Of a stretch of 64,000 nucleotides of DNA, positions 1 through 13,767 are shown in pieces (position 1 is the stretch's first letter; each line of letters starts with the position of its first letter). Both the position numbers and the translations under genes were made by a program. The notes under the pieces are model-generated. The model saw nothing but the letters and a program-made list of their open reading frames with translations, was not told where the DNA came from and made no database searches. This stretch comes from Struthidea cinerea (Eukaryota; Chordata; Aves; Passeriformes; Corcoracidae): contig VZTI01003364.1 of NCBI GenBank assembly GCA_013397865.1, forward strand, positions 1,042,014-1,106,013. Direction: 5' to 3'.

Positions 1-2699
1 GGCTCCAATAGAAATGACAGATAATGTCATCTTCTTGAGAACTTCTGTCAGCTGTTATTCCCCATTCAGGTTTGTGGACGTGTTTCTGTGTTTGGTGTTG
101 CTGCAGGTTAGTTGATTTTTCATGCTTATTGTGGTATATGTCTTTTTAATTGGGTGTTAAAATGCAAGCAAGATTAGATTAAGCTAGTAATTACTGGAGG
201 GTGATTTGCTGAACTTAAAGTAAATTAATAATCATATGGTAGTGGTTCTACTGGCAAGAAGGACTTCTCTTTTTTGTCTGTGTCATCAATGCAGTCAGCA
301 TACGGGATTCTATTTATCAGCTGTGGGGGTGTTACTGCAAAGTCAGGACACTTGATCTGGTGTCTTGCTGTTGGTTTAGGTGTACAAACTACAGCTGAGC
401 ATAAGATAAAATGTTGGTAGAACAAATGAAAAATGGCAATTATTTTCTTCTGCATAGAAGCACTCTCCCTGGAGGACTCTTTGCATTCAGTAATTCTGTT
501 TCATGGGTTTTACTTGAAGAAATGATCTTTCATAGAACTCAGTCTTTTACTTGTGGCTAGTTTCGTCTTTGATAAATCATTGAATGAATCCATCAGGAAC
601 TTAGTGCCACATATGAAAAATTGGTCTGGAGAGAGCTAAGACCCAGTTGTGTGATAGCTGGAGTAACAATCAACTTACAGCATGCAGAAGAAAGCAGAAT
701 GATCATTAAAATCCCACAGCTTCAGAGTACTGTTGAGTCCTCAGTCCATGCACATCAGCTGAACCCAAATAATCCCTTGGCCCAACCACACAGACTATAT
801 TCCATTTCTTCAGAATATTACTGACAGCAGCAGCCAGAGCCAGTTTGCTACGCTTGCCTATGCAAACATGAAAAAGTGCTTCTGGTGGATCCCAGTGTGC
901 AGTTTGAGCTCATTGCTATTTCCCAGCCCAATCCCACGCCAATATCCAGGTGGGATCTTGGCAAGCAGCTGCCTCCAAATCTGCTCTGCGCCTGTAAGGG
1001 TTCAGATTTCCTCTGCTTTGTCTTGCTATGGATGAAATTGCCCAGTCATTAAAACCAAAACTCCTGGGAATATCCATAGGCTGTGGTATCTGAAGATACA
1101 GAACAAGTCTACAGTGCAACTACAGCTAATCCTGCTGCAGAATAGATAGTGGACCAGCAGATTTCCTGAGGCTTCTGACAACTCTTTGTTTTGTGGTCAG
1201 ATCACATCTAGGGGAAAGAACGCTGTTCTGTGGTTACCATAATATAATGGTGGTCAGACAGAAGGATGATAGTCATCCAGAAAAGTGTAGGAAAAGCAGT
1301 ATCCCAAATGCAGCTTGCAGCAACCAGAGATTCAGGTCTAGCTGGTTCAGTTAATGAAATTATGTCAATTTATGCTGTCTGAGAATCTGGTCCCTGAAGT
1401 TTTCATCTGTATTAAGTCCTAAGGGAGAGGATGTATTCTGGTAAGGGCATGTTCTCCACTTGAACAGTGTTAGCAAGACAGAGGGATCTGATTGGTCTCA
1501 GACCACAGACATATCTTCTCCAAAGACTTTTTCTTCATGTGCTGGATTCTGTTTTTCAATCTTTTTAAATTGACACATGGTATGTTCCTTGCCACCAAAC
1601 TCTGTACTGGGGGAAACTCCTATTGCTGCAGTCAGCATGGACTGGGAATCACCAGCTGGAATGAAGGCCATAGTTGGAGCGTAGCCTCCAGGGTGGACAT
1701 CATGGGGCACCAGCCTTCTTGCAAAGCACAGAGATATGTAAGATCTGGCCATAAAACTCTTTCTTACACAAGAAGGAAGCTTGACAGCTTGCTTGGGCAA
1801 AGTCAGAGGCAGGGGAATTGGAACTTTGGACACTCCACACCATTTTCCATCCTTTTTCCAGGCTGGCATACATAAGTATGAGTTTCACAAGAACTTTATT
1901 CTCATGCTGTTTTCTCTTTGCAAGGTCATTCTCAGCATATTAACTAGCTGTTTAACGAGCTCTTTTTTCTCTGAAATGCCAAGCTGTGAAAATGTCGAGA
2001 AAAACAAGAGCTGTCCCTTGCCACCATATGCAGTGTCTTCTGAGGCAAGATCCTCTTCAAATCTAGCACTTAGGAGGCATAGTTTTTATGGAGTGACTAT
2101 GTCCTGGTTGCTGAGGGACTCGAATAAATTGAAAGAAAGTGAGAGAGTTCTCAAGATATTTTAGATTAACCTTTATAAAGATGAATGTATTTTAAAAGTC
2201 ATAGTCAAAATGTCAGTAGTTTTGGGACTGTTTGTTCATTGTTTCATTTAAAAGCTGGTAAGCTGAGGTGGATTTCAGTGCAGTTGTTTTACAATAAATG
2301 TTGTTAAAGAAACTCAGAGACAATTGTTTTATTATAGTATTATTGTCCTGCCTTATCTGAAGTCTGCATTTTCTTTCTCATTATTGTTTGGCATTATCCA
2401 AAGAGAGCACCAGGAGTGATGTATCAGCTCTGCTTAACAAAGTGCAACAGAGAAATCAGTATTTGGGCAAAATCACTTTTATATTTCTCTGCCACTTGGC
2501 CATGAGGGAGCTAGTACATTAATTTCACAGCAGGAAGGAAAATGCTCTCTTCTCAGTATGTTTTAAGTTTTCTTTCTAAATAAAGGGTTTTATAGATTAT
2601 ACAGTATCAAAAGTGCTAAAAGGTTCTACTCTATTTTGCGATAGTCAGCTGTAAAATTCCAGCTCATAATAAGATGAAGTGAGAATTGTTTTTTTATTT
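1..2699. other. Intergenic DNA, nothing recognised
   Basis: Single-copy AT-leaning sequence. Open frames of up to 127 codons show no known family, no conserved motif and no splice-linked partner. Confidence 0.75.
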
Positions 2700-2932
2700 A
2701 GAATCATAGAATCATAGAATCTGCTGAGTTGGAAGGCACCCACAAGGATCATCGAGTCCAACTCCTGGCCCTGCACAGGACACCCCAAGAATCACACCAT
2801 GTGCCTGGGAGTGTTGTCCAAATGCTTCTTGAACTTTGTCAGGCTTGGTGCTATGACGACTTCACTGAAGAGCCTCTTCCAGCTACCCTCTGGGTGAAGA
2901 ACCTTTTCCTGGTATCTAACCTAAACCTCCAC
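2700..2932 (-). mobile_element. CR1 LINE 3' fragment (interrupted by an LTR)
   Basis: It starts with tandem AATCATAGA units, the reverse complement of the CR1 3' terminal repeat. The typical antisense CR1 body follows (GAGTTGGAAGGC, ATCGAGTCCAACTC, GGGTGAAGAACC, TAACCTAAACCTCC). It breaks off at 2932 where an LTR begins. The CR1 text appears to resume at 3295 for about 35 bases. Confidence 0.92.
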
Positions 2933-3294
2933 TGTAGATGCTGAAAAGCTTTGGTAGAGAAGTTTTTCAGCTTTCTTCAGCCTTCTGTGAGAACTTTGTG
3001 GTTCTCATGAAAGCTATGATAAACACTGCTATGGGTTTTTGTAAACAGAGTTTTATCTGCACACCTGGTATTTATTTTTCAGAGTTGTTCTGGTATACAG
3101 CGAAATAGTATTTTGAAGTAGGTGTTGTAAGCTTTAGCCAATTGGACAGGGGGTGGCTGGTCCGAGATCCAATGACCTCCTGTGATCTTTGGGAACCAAG
3201 TTATATAAACCCAATTATAATTAATTAAATAACCACTTTCTTCCTGAACTTGGATCGTGTAGTTTCTCACTGTTCTTGGTACTTTACATCGACA
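2933..3294 (+). mobile_element. Solo LTR, ERVK-like family A, copy 1 (inside CR1)
   Basis: It begins TGTAGATGCTGAAAAGC and ends ATCGACA. It aligns by eye along its length with the reverse complements of 39092-39439 and 48426-48801. It contains a TATA-like ATATAAAC near 3204 and AATTAAAT just after, as expected for an LTR promoter and polyadenylation region. CCTCCA before and CCTCCG after it, with one extra C at the left edge, fit a decayed 6-base target duplication. No internal retroviral genes remain. It is the most diverged of the three copies. Confidence 0.75.
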
Positions 3295-3330
3295 CCTCCG
3301 CTGCCTCAGTTTCCTGCCATTATTGTTTCT
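3295..3330 (-). mobile_element. CR1 LINE continuation after the inserted LTR
   Basis: CCTCCGCTGCCTCAG and following bases up to CCATT read as the next part of antisense CR1 after TAACCTAAACCTCC. This supports a single CR1 split by the LTR. The match fades after about 3330. Confidence 0.55.
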
Positions 3331-6300
3331 ACCACTGCACTTTTTTCTCTTTTTGTTAACTGCATAAATTATGTTCCATGCAACATACCAATTATACACG
3401 AATAATCTGTCATTTGTTTCTGTTACTGCTGATGTTCACTGAACGTTAGAAGGGTTTGCACTCATAGAAAGTCCTGTCAGTTTAGGAAACAGCAGCTGTA
3501 TAAATACACGTGGAATGGTTTTGAAGGGCTAATCAGTCTTAAACTGCCCTTCCCAGACATGCTGTGTTCTGCTGTAGGCCCCTGAGGATGCCTTCCTGGG
3601 CGTTGTGATCTGCAGAACACAGAAATAGCTTGAGACTAAGAAATGTACAACACGTGGGGTGAAAGGATGCCACTGCACTGCTCCTGCACTGATTCCTGCG
3701 GTGGACCTTGCCCCAGCAGTAGTCAGGAGGTGTCTGGAAGCAGGCCCGCCACTGTTTCTCTAAATTGCTGTGTCAGGAGCTGGTGGAAGAGCTGGGTATG
3801 TACAAATGGGCAGAGAGGAGGGCACCAAAGTGAGGGGCAGGTGCCTGAGGCAGTGCTCAGTGCTTGGCTGACTGCACACAAAGCTTTGCACAGGCAGCGC
3901 TTCCCCGAGCGGCTGCACACAGAGAGAGGAACCTGGGCTGGGACATGCTTGGCAAGACTGTAGTTGTCTTCTTCCTTACTCTCCTTTTCTAGTCTTCTGG
4001 GAAAGTTTACCTGGGCTGGGCCCACCTCTTCATTTTTGGGTCAGTTGGGGGCATAAGTGATGACAGTCGCTGTCTCCCATACTGCTACCAGCTGGAGGGG
4101 CATACAGGCTTTGCCTGTCTGGGCTGCACCCCTTCCGGAAGCACACAACCCCAGGCTTCTCCAGACGGTGGAAACTATTGATGTGCTAACCACTGGCACC
4201 TGCTATCTTGGCAGTTTCCTGTGCTGCTGCTGTGACAAATGCCTGTGTGCCCGGGGGGCAGAGCGAGGAGGGCCTCCCCGGGCTGCACTGGTGCTGTACT
4301 GCTCTGCAGTGCTGGCCACACGTGTGGTGCACCTGCCAGGTGCATTCTCACAAAGCCACTCCCAGCAAGCTGCAGAGCCTTAAACCTTGCTCTGTGTCTG
4401 CAGCTTACCTGCCTGCGTGCCCTAATTGACAGACACCATCCTTTTAGTAAGTTGATACAGAGCCTCCCTGCTTACCAAACCCAGTACCTATTCCAGCCAG
4501 GCTCGCTCTTGCTTGGCAAGGAGTGTACACAAGAGCTTTGCCATGCTGTCTACTTCCAATTGCAGTGCGTGGAAAGCAAACTGTATCCACATATCCCTAT
4601 GTTCCCCAGGAGTGCTGTGTCTCTGCAATGGAGAGGCACTGTGGAGGTTGAAGATGCAGCCATGGCCCTGGTGCAGAAGAGCAGTTCTTCATCTGCAGTG
4701 GTATCTGCTCTGGATGGTGGCCAAACTGTACAGAGAATGTTGTTAAATTTGTGGTGTGCACCTGATGAAGAGATCTTCAGCCAAGTAGTTCTTCTAGCCC
4801 AGCTAGAGAACAGTTTATAGAGTATGAAGAAAGATAATCCTTTTAATTGTCTTTTAATGATTGCTAATGTTTCATCTCTATCTAAGATATTTGACTAAGC
4901 CCCTTGGGCTCAGAGTTTCATGAGGCAACAGGTTCTGTCAGGAAGGATGCACAGTCCATGCTCCATGGGACAGCTTCATGGGTGAGCTCATGACTTTACT
5001 CCTTGTTTTGTTCCTTCTGTTTAGGCTGCCTGCATGGACTTCAGCGACTGCAATGTCACAGATACAGAGCAGAGTGGGGAAACAGAGGGAAATTGGGCAC
5101 CAACTTTCTCTCTTTTTTCCCCTCCTGCTCATGCATTAGGTCCATGAATCAGGTGGACATAAAGACTATGCTGAAGGAAAGAGACAGGAGATAACTGAAA
5201 ATGGGATGAAATACAACATGAATTTGCTCAAAGTAGATCATGCCAAATTAACATCATGCCTTTTTTAATAAGATAGGTGACCTTTTCAGGCAAGGCAAAT
5301 GCAATCTGCACTAAAATGTTGAAATAAACCAAATAATTTCTTTTTTATATTGGAGAAACATGAATTTTACTATAAGGAAAGCACTGATAAACAAGAAGAT
5401 CATGGTGGGTTATGATTGAATGAGAACAAATGTGCCAGAAACAAATACTGGTGGAATACCTCCAGGACTGGACTTGGAATGGACCTTATTTAATGCTTTC
5501 TTCCCAACTGTGTCACCAGAATTGAAAAGGAGGCAGTAACATAAACTGATGACACAAGGCTGGTAACAGAAATGAGGTGAAATGTAATAGTGGATGTAGT
5601 AGGAGTAGTGTAAATGCTATGGGCTCTGGGCTGGCTGCTGTAAGGATAAAGATGTTCAGCTCTTGGGCACCACTTGCTATGAAAACAGCCATTTGCCAGG
5701 GGAAGGAGATGACTGGATGGATGGGAGTGTGTCCCACTGGAGCTGATGCATGAGCTGCACCATGTTGCATCAGTCAACCACAGCCTGACTGTGAGCCACT
5801 GATACACAGGAGCATTGTTCTAGTGTGTATAACATGTAAGGCTGACCAACAAAGCAAGGGCAAGTTTAATGCCCTGGTTCAGGGCTCTTTTGAATGTCAG
5901 CTGGAAAGCTGTGTTTGCCTGCATTCCCAAGGGATTTTTTGAAGGTGCAGGGAAGAGCATCACAAATGAGCAGGGGATGGAAAAGCCTATGTTATGAGAG
6001 GAGAGTCAAGTGTCAGATTTGTTTCAGCTGGCAGGATGAGGTGAAGGGGAATGTGGCTGCTGCCCAGCAAAGGGTCTGGGCATTTCATAGTCTGGACAGA
6101 GGTAAGACCAAAGGTAAAAGACAGCTGCCCACAGATGACTCCAGACATCAGATTAGCAGATGTGGTGCCCCATAGGCTTGCTTTCTAAGCAGCCTAACAT
6201 GTTTTAAATAGTGCTTGATTCATTTATGTTTGTATTACATATTTACCTAAGATAACTTACAGTGGGGCTCAGGGCAGAAGTAGCAACCTGCCATACTTCT

Positions 6301-6792
6301 TCCAGTTCTTTGTGAGTTGATGTTATTTCAGATTGGGTGAAATTTCAATCAATCAATCAATCAATCAGCGGCTATAGTTGTCCTTGCATAAATTTGAGAA
6401 ATACTCCTTCCTTACTGAAACACCCAAATTCCAGGGAGTATCACAACAGCAAGGAGGAAGCGATGCAATTCCTGGCTGATGTATAAATCCTATCCAATCT
6501 TCAGCCAGTGCTGTTTCCTGGGTACATATACCCATATGTGTGTGTTCATGTGCAAGGCTGAGAATGGCCCAGTAGATGCTGGGATGCCAGACCAGCAGTA
6601 ACCTTGCCTTGAAGAAATAAGAAAAAGAACATGCTGTATATTTTTTCATACCAATACTTGCACATGGTCATACCAGTGCTTCTGAAGTCTCATTTTGGCT
6701 AGTGAATACACGTATCTTGATACACATATGTGTGCATGCACATGTATTTATATGTGTAGGTATCTAAAATGAGTTCAGGAGTGGAGAAGAGA
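3331..6792. other. Intergenic DNA, nothing recognised apart from a (CAAT)n repeat
   Basis: Somewhat GC-richer at 3640-4800, where overlapping frames up to 193 codons appear in all directions. This is the pattern of chance frames in stop-poor DNA, not of a gene. Confidence 0.75.
6346..6367. repeat. (CAAT)n microsatellite
   Basis: About five and a half perfect CAAT units. Confidence 0.95.
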
Positions 6793-6940
6793 TCATGGAA
6801 TCACAGGATCATAGAATCACGTTGGGTTGGAAGGAGCCTCTAAAGATCATCTATTCAAACTCCCCTGCCATAGGCAGGGTCATCTTTCGCTAGATAGGTT
6901 GTTCAAAGCACCATCCATCCTGGCCTGGAACACCTAGGTG
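6793..6940 (-). mobile_element. CR1 LINE 3' fragment
   Basis: GGAATCACAGGATCATAGAA followed by TTGGGTTGGAAGGAGCC, ATCATCTATTCAAACTCCCC and GGCCTGGAACACC is the antisense CR1 3' end. It is truncated, as is usual for this family. Confidence 0.9.
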
Positions 6941-8214
6941 TCTAGGTTCAAATGTAGACGCACTGATTTTACATGTCTACATTATAGGACATTGTAATTT
7001 CGAAGATGATCACACTTCCCCTTCTGGAGAGACCACAGGGAAGATACTGTTGAAGTTAAATTATGGACATGTACAATGATGCCCAGGAGGACATTCCTGT
7101 GCTTCCTTTGCAATGTCATTTGTGATGCCAGGACAGCCCATGACCCGTCACATCCGGAAGAGTGATGAAAATCAGTGTCCAAAGACCAGGGTAGGAGAGG
7201 CTGTTGTTGTAGGGGAAATCCTGCATGACTGTATCCTTGCAGGTATTAGTAAGACCTAGCTTTCAAGTGAGCTTGTCAAATTCAAGATTCCTGTGGCATG
7301 TGATTACACCAGCAACTAAAAAATGCTCCATTGTTTTATATAAGGAGACTTCTCAGGCTGCACCCATACTTGGCAATTTAATTGTGTCAGCATAACTGGC
7401 TACAGCTGTAAGCGGACAATTTGTAGCATGCACAAAGTAGAGATTTTTTTTTTCCAGAGCTGACATCAGTTGTCCCAATCCTTCCACATAAATGGGAATA
7501 TTCCCATTGCTCTGGTCCAGCTGCCAGGCACACTTCTGTGAGCACCCAGCCCCTCTATGCTGTGCCGAAACACAGATGAAGTGTAACCAGACACTTGTCT
7601 CCATGAGATGAGCTCATATTTAATGATCACGAACTTTCAGATCTGCTGGAGCTATGAAGCTGCTACAATTAACAAAATAAACTCATGTAATAGATTAAAA
7701 TAGCTGATACTCAATCCTTATTCTCATATGGATGAGTCTTCTATTGGTCTATAGTTTTGTGAGAAAGCTATAGAGATGTCTGAAATTTCTCCTTAATAGT
7801 TCTATTTTTGGTTAGCTATCACTTGGGAAATACGCAGGTTTTAATTTGAAATGTTTTATCCTAGGTGTGGGATTTTGTATGATTTTTAAAAATAAAATCG
7901 TTTCATTGGATTTGTGAAAAGTGACTTTCATCTTTAAAAAAAAGATAGAGGAAAGCACATGTTTTCTGGCTCTGGGAAGGTATTAGAAACCACAGGGTCT
8001 GGTATTGGTGGGAAGGAAAAAGAAGAAAGGGAAGAAACCACCTTTCCATAAAAAATTAAAAATTGCTCACATTTACTTAATTTTGGAAAAAATTAAGGTC
8101 AGTAACTTTTTTCCTACTCCTTTTCTTGCTTGGTAACTTTTCAACTTTCTGGCTGGAAGTATAAGCTCCAGAGAAGTAGAAAATGGAATGAAACTGCCTG
8201 AGGCAGCACAGAAG

Positions 8215-8400
8215 AATTTCATCCCGAGGAGGCAGCGGCTGGCAGTGCTGTCGGGGAGCAGAGCTGTGTAGGAGGACGCGCGGAGCAGCCTCTGATAAGA
8301 AGGCGCGACCAGCGCCGCTTATCGCGCACGTGCATCGGGGGCGCGCAGCAGGGCTCGCGTGTGCCCTCGCTCCTGGGAACAGCCCACGTGGGGCACTACT
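8215..8400. promoter_or_regulatory. Isolated CpG-dense islet with inverted GATA pair and two CACGTG boxes
   Basis: About twenty CpGs fall within roughly 185 bases, surrounded by AT-rich, CpG-poor DNA. GATAAG (8294) and CTTATC (8318) form an inverted pair around GGCGC/GCGCC. CACGTG occurs at 8327 and 8385. No repeat family or open coding frame explains it. It could be a small orphan CpG island, an enhancer, or the promoter of a non-coding transcript. Confidence 0.4.
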
Positions 8401-11400
8401 CAGCAATATGGTTCACATAGCTAAATTATTTTTCCAATACGGAGTCTTTCAGCTGGGAAGAGCATTTCCAGGTAATGGAAGTTTGCTATGCACAGTAAAT
8501 TTGTGACATCTTTCTATGAGATTTTAGCTGAGAAACACAGAAGGCTGCCAAGCGAAGAGAGAAAAGATACAGTGAGAGACTATTTCTCACCTTTCTGAAA
8601 CCCTCCTCCATGAGACGAGAGCTGTACGAGGCAGCTCAGGCCTTTATTATTTAAGTCCATCATGACACATCTTGATAACTTCAATCTCCACTTTCTTCTA
8701 GCACATATTAAAACCCTTCTCTCCAGACACTCAGCCAAATAAATGCCCATTTATCTCATTTTTCTGCTGCTGGAGGTCTTCAGGCTGCCTCCACACAACT
8801 CCTACACAGACTGCAAAGAATATTTACAAGCAGTCTCTCTCACAGGTCTTAGCGCATGCACAGCATTCGTTTCATTTAGTGTAGGAGGTTTCTATTTTTG
8901 TGTTAGTACCTCCCAACAGGCTTTGCTCTAGCTCACATTGCATTAGTTTTTTATATATGGTGGACAGTCTAGAATGATAACAGGGATGCAACAGAGCAAA
9001 ATGGCTTCAGACTTTCCTTTCTATAGGACAAAAGGGAGCTGTCTGCTTTTTCTCCTAATTTTTCCATGCAAGCTTCAAGTAGCACCATAATTGGACAACT
9101 ATTGGATCAAAATTGGACCATTTAGTTAGTACCCTGCCTCTTGCACTGGCCAAGGCCATAGACCTCAGAGCTGACTGGGAACAACTTGACCACCCATGTG
9201 ATTTCTTGACACTCCAGAAGGCAGGTGGGGAGCTTTAACTACTAAGCCTGAGACTACATTTGCTAGGAAGGGTGTTTCGGTGCATAAAACATTAAATTTC
9301 CATTCAAGAGACCCAAGATTTTTTATCTGAACCATGGATCGTCAAGAAAACAGGCCATTCACTTTAGCTGTCTTTATTTGCAAAATTCCCTGTCTTGCTG
9401 GTCACTGGGACATATTGGGATACCATAGTGATGGTGCCCACATAGCTCCCAGAAAGCTACTAGGATGCCAAGAGGTAATGTCCCCCTGCCAGGACTTGGT
9501 GTGATGGCAGGAGTACCCAGGGTGTGTCCTGGCTGTGTTTCCAGGCTGCAGTTTCTTGGATTTATAGGCTCAGTCACAACGGGCTTAGGTGACAGATTTG
9601 TCCACACTCCTGTGTTTGTACATGCTTTGATTAGAACTCCCAGGGATTAGGTGGAAAATTATCTTTCTATGCCCAGAGGGGTCTGGGCCTCTTCACAGAA
9701 GCCTCTGTAGCTTGTCAGTGTGAAACGATGCTCCTCCCACAGGAGCTGTGTGCAGACTCACTCATGTTTTACACAAGCCACTGAATCAGTGTGAAATGTG
9801 ATCATTTATGGTCATTCCTCAGTCAGCCTGGACTCCTTGAGTGGATGAGTGACCTTGAGTTAGTGGATTTTAGGCTCTCTTGCCAATTCCTTGAACTGTC
9901 TCACAGATAAAGTTTATTGTATCTGTCTTACCCAATAGAAAGGCAGGAAAAGATGTTTAGCTAACTAACTGCAAGATATTCTCTACATTTTTTTTCGATG
10001 TTTGACTGAAGTAAAATATGACCTTAAAAGCATCAGTAAATACTGCAGCTGTCATGTAAACATATCAGATATGCATCTGCTCTTTCTTTGTTCTTTACTG
10101 ATAATAGAGAAGTTGTAGAAGGAAGACTTGTGCATACCTTCCACTGTGTGGGCTCCTTTCCATCCCCCTTCACCAGTGATCTTTTCCTATCAGGAAGTCT
10201 TTCAGTGAGCTTCCTGTGAAGGAAAAAGACAGGTGAATGGATCTGGAGAAGCTGGGTGCTGCTCTTGCCAGGAATTGAGGTCCTTGTGAACAGGTCATAC
10301 CCGATACTCTGTGCTCCAGGGTGCAGAGGACTGTGGTGGTGTTTACAGGTAGGACTGTCCCAAGAGCTGTGGTTGCCATGCAGGGATGCTAATGTGTGAT
10401 TTCTCCACTGAGATTTTGGGTTCAGTCACCCAAACTAAGCAAGGTGCTGGCTGTTCAGCTCTGTGATGAAATGCAGAGCTTCTTCTTCAAGCAGAAGTCA
10501 TTTTGGGCAGAGAGTGTGGGTAGGAAGGCTGAAAATCCATTCTCTTCCTTACACATGGTGCTACATGGGTCCCAGTGACCTCCACACACAGCCTGCCTGT
10601 TCTGAACTTGTCCTGTGCCTCCACATAGCCCTGCCTTGGGATTTTGCAGGGTGGGAGACATGCAGCTCAAATCTACAGCAGGCTCCCAAAGGAAGCATGT
10701 CTGGGAACAGCAATCCACTGCTGGAGAAGTGCTGCATAATCATACACTTTTGCATAAGCAAAACGAAAAGTGCTAACTAGTTACCTTCCTTGGTAAAATA
10801 AGCCCTACCTTAAAAAACCCTGTAAGTCTGCTTCTATAATACCTGACAACTCTGAGAGCTCATCTAGGGAAAAGGCCAAAGACTACCAACTCCAACACCT
10901 TGGACTCATAAATGCTATGATAGGTGGAAAAATTCAATACTGGGTCTTGGTCCTAAGGTAGTCATTGCATTTTGAAGGAAGCAGGATAAACACCATGAGG
11001 CAGGATAATCCCAAATGTGATAGTGGAATGTTAGCCAGAGGCTTGGCATCCCAGAGAAATGGCTGGGGTAGGAGGAACGAGGACTAGGCAAAGAATTCCA
11101 AGCTGGTACTTCATATATTGTTTAATTTTTACCCTAAAACTAAATACTAGATCAAAGATGGCTTCATCTTTTGACAAATTATTGCCAAGGCTCAAGGGTT
11201 TCAGGCAGGCCATAGGCTGAGATGGACAGTGGGCACTTTCACTGAAGCACTGTAGGGTTTGTCCCCAGGGTGCCACATCACAACCACAGTGGTCCTGATC
11301 CCCAGAAGCTTGAATCCAGCCCTCAGTTCATGACTGAGCAGCAGCGCAGAGTGCTGTGGAACGGCTGACAAAAGCACTGGCTGTGGAGAGGGCATCCATG

Positions 11401-13720
11401 AATGTGAAACTCAAACAACCTCTTGACCCACAATCCACCTATAGTTCAATCCACTCCACTCCATCAGATAGAAGCCGCTTGCAGCTATGCAAATAGTCCA
11501 TCCTGCCGGTCTTGTTGGCCTTCCCTCTGCCCGATGTAATTAGTGTGGTGAGTAAATAGAACAATGAGGTCAAATATAGGGCTAGATTTTCCTTGAAATG
11601 GTTCCAGATATGGCCAGGACACTTGAAAATGTGGTATCCACAGAGCCTGCTCTGGGAGCGCTAGCCGCAACATCCGTCCATCCAGAGGCGGGATGAACCA
11701 GAGTGGGGTGGCAAAGTTACCAGCCCCTGAAAATTCAGGCTGATGGATAAAATAAGTAAAATGCCATTTGCATCCACTGCTTTATGTAACAACCAGTATT
11801 TTCCTTGCTTGAGCTCTGAAGTTGTGCTCACGCATTCCTGTGCTTCAGATGCATTTCCAGGGCAAATTACAACAGTACCTGACATGGTAGGGGCTTTTTA
11901 ACACGGCATCAGGCGCCAGGTGATATTTTTATAAGTATAAAGTCAAGACAGTCTGCTAGGGAGGCAGGCAAGCCCAGTCAAGTTCTCACATACTCATTCT
12001 GTGGTATGAAGCCAAACTGCAAAGTTTTCCAAGTATTTTAATGAATGTGTTTCAGACCTTTTTATTAACTTTTAATGCCTCTTTATTTTGGCAGTTCAGT
12101 GCTGTGCTACAGGAAAGGCCAAGACACCCTTCAGTGCTGTTCCAGATAAATATGACTTAACCACAAATTAACACTTATATCTTGTACTGCTTCTGAAGCT
12201 AAAGGCCCCACGATCTGTCTGAGAATTGCTGTTTGCAGTTCCAGGTCGTGATTGTGCTAAATGAAGCCCCAGCCAGCTGAGGATCTAGCAGAAACCACTC
12301 CTTCTTCGATGCGTAGGCACAGTTGGCAACTTGAGAGAAATGTGGGAATGGCAGCCTTGTTTGTTGGGCTTTCTTGGAGGGATTTTGGAGGCAGAGTTTG
12401 GCATCTGGGCACATTTTTAAACTCCTTTTTCTTGCCTGAATGGATCATAGGAAAATGATGGGGAGGGAAAGGGGTTCATCAAAGGAGCAGCTCAGAGGAT
12501 GTAAGGGAGACCCTGCAGGTCTGTCCTGCTCTGAGCTCCCTACACATGCCATGGTAGCCCCAGTGGAGAGTGACACTGAAAGTGCTGCATCCCTGGCCTC
12601 TGCTTGCTTGGCTGAATAAATCTCCTTTCTTTATTCTCACAGTTTACTTTTGATTAACAGTACGAGAAGTATTCAGCATTCTTGAAAGTGGGAGATGCCC
12701 GTAAAACACTGCTTTGTTTCTTTCAGAAATTTGTTTCCAGATCCCCTTTGGGGGTGAACTTCAAAACTGGGATTGACATTTCTGTTTCTCTATAAAAGAG
12801 CCCATTCCAGTCCAGTCCTTAAATCACTCCCTTTTTACCTAGAAAGCAATAAGGATATAACCTCTACCTCCCCAGAATGCTCTCGAGCCAGACCCTGAGA
12901 CATTATTTCAACAAGTTCTTCCAACAGAGATAGGCCAGGCTGGAACTACATGCATCCTGTTAAGTCTTCCATTACTTTGCCAGATTTAGGAGATTTCCAG
13001 TTCTAATTAAAGTGGACACACATGAATGCAGCCAGAGTGCAAAGTAAGTGTTAATATTTTCTTTGCCCTTTTCATTTCATTACTCTTGAACAGCCTTATG
13101 AAAAAAAATGCCTTCTCTGTCCTCCTTCCTGTTTGCTGTTTTTGCTTTTTCAGAAGATCTAGGCTGATTTAAATATAGTGAAATATATCAGTGTCTCCCC
13201 CATCAAGTGTGTTCAGCTGTGACTCGAGTGTGGTTTTGCACAACTGCCTTCTAAATGTGCGAACACATTACCTGGCTTGCTCAACTTCCCTGTGCATGTA
13301 CCCACAAATGAAGTCAGCATTAGCAAACCACAGACCAGGCATAAAGACCTGGCTCTCTAGGTCATCCTGGCTCAGACTAAAATTGAATCTTTTGCACCTT
13401 GCTACGTTGGAGCAAAGCCCTGTGTGGAGTATGACCACCTCCAACTCCACTTCTGAAAATAAATAGTGCTGTTGCATGGTACTGGCAGAGTAAGAGCTTA
13501 GATTCATTCTTGCAAAAAATAACGTTCAGGTGTGAATTCTCTCTTTTTGTTGTTGCAATACTCACTTACTTAAGCTGTTCCTTGATCCAAATTTCAGATC
13601 TCATCAGCTGGTGATTACTAGAATCAGCAATTAGAGGCTGACAGAGAGCAATTCCTAAAGTGTTTGAACTTGTTTCTCAACAGAGCTTGTTGAGATCAGC
13701 TCCTGGTCAAGCCCAATACA

Positions 13721-13757
13721 GACACTTGTCATTGCTCTGGACACTTGTCATTGCCTG
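13721..13757. repeat. Short tandem duplication (19 + 18 bp)
   Basis: GACACTTGTCATTGC occurs twice in succession, just before the truncated LTR begins at about 13768. Confidence 0.9.
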
Positions 13758-13767
13758 GCAGATGGTA

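Larger units (their letters stand above)
6941..13767. other. Intergenic DNA with one CpG islet
   Basis: Apart from the islet at 8215-8400, I see no gene, RNA or recognisable repeat. Confidence 0.7.

Noticed and set aside
6346..6367. Regular short repeats as a possible CRISPR-like array
   Set aside because: Simple CAAT microsatellite with no spacers, in an animal genome.
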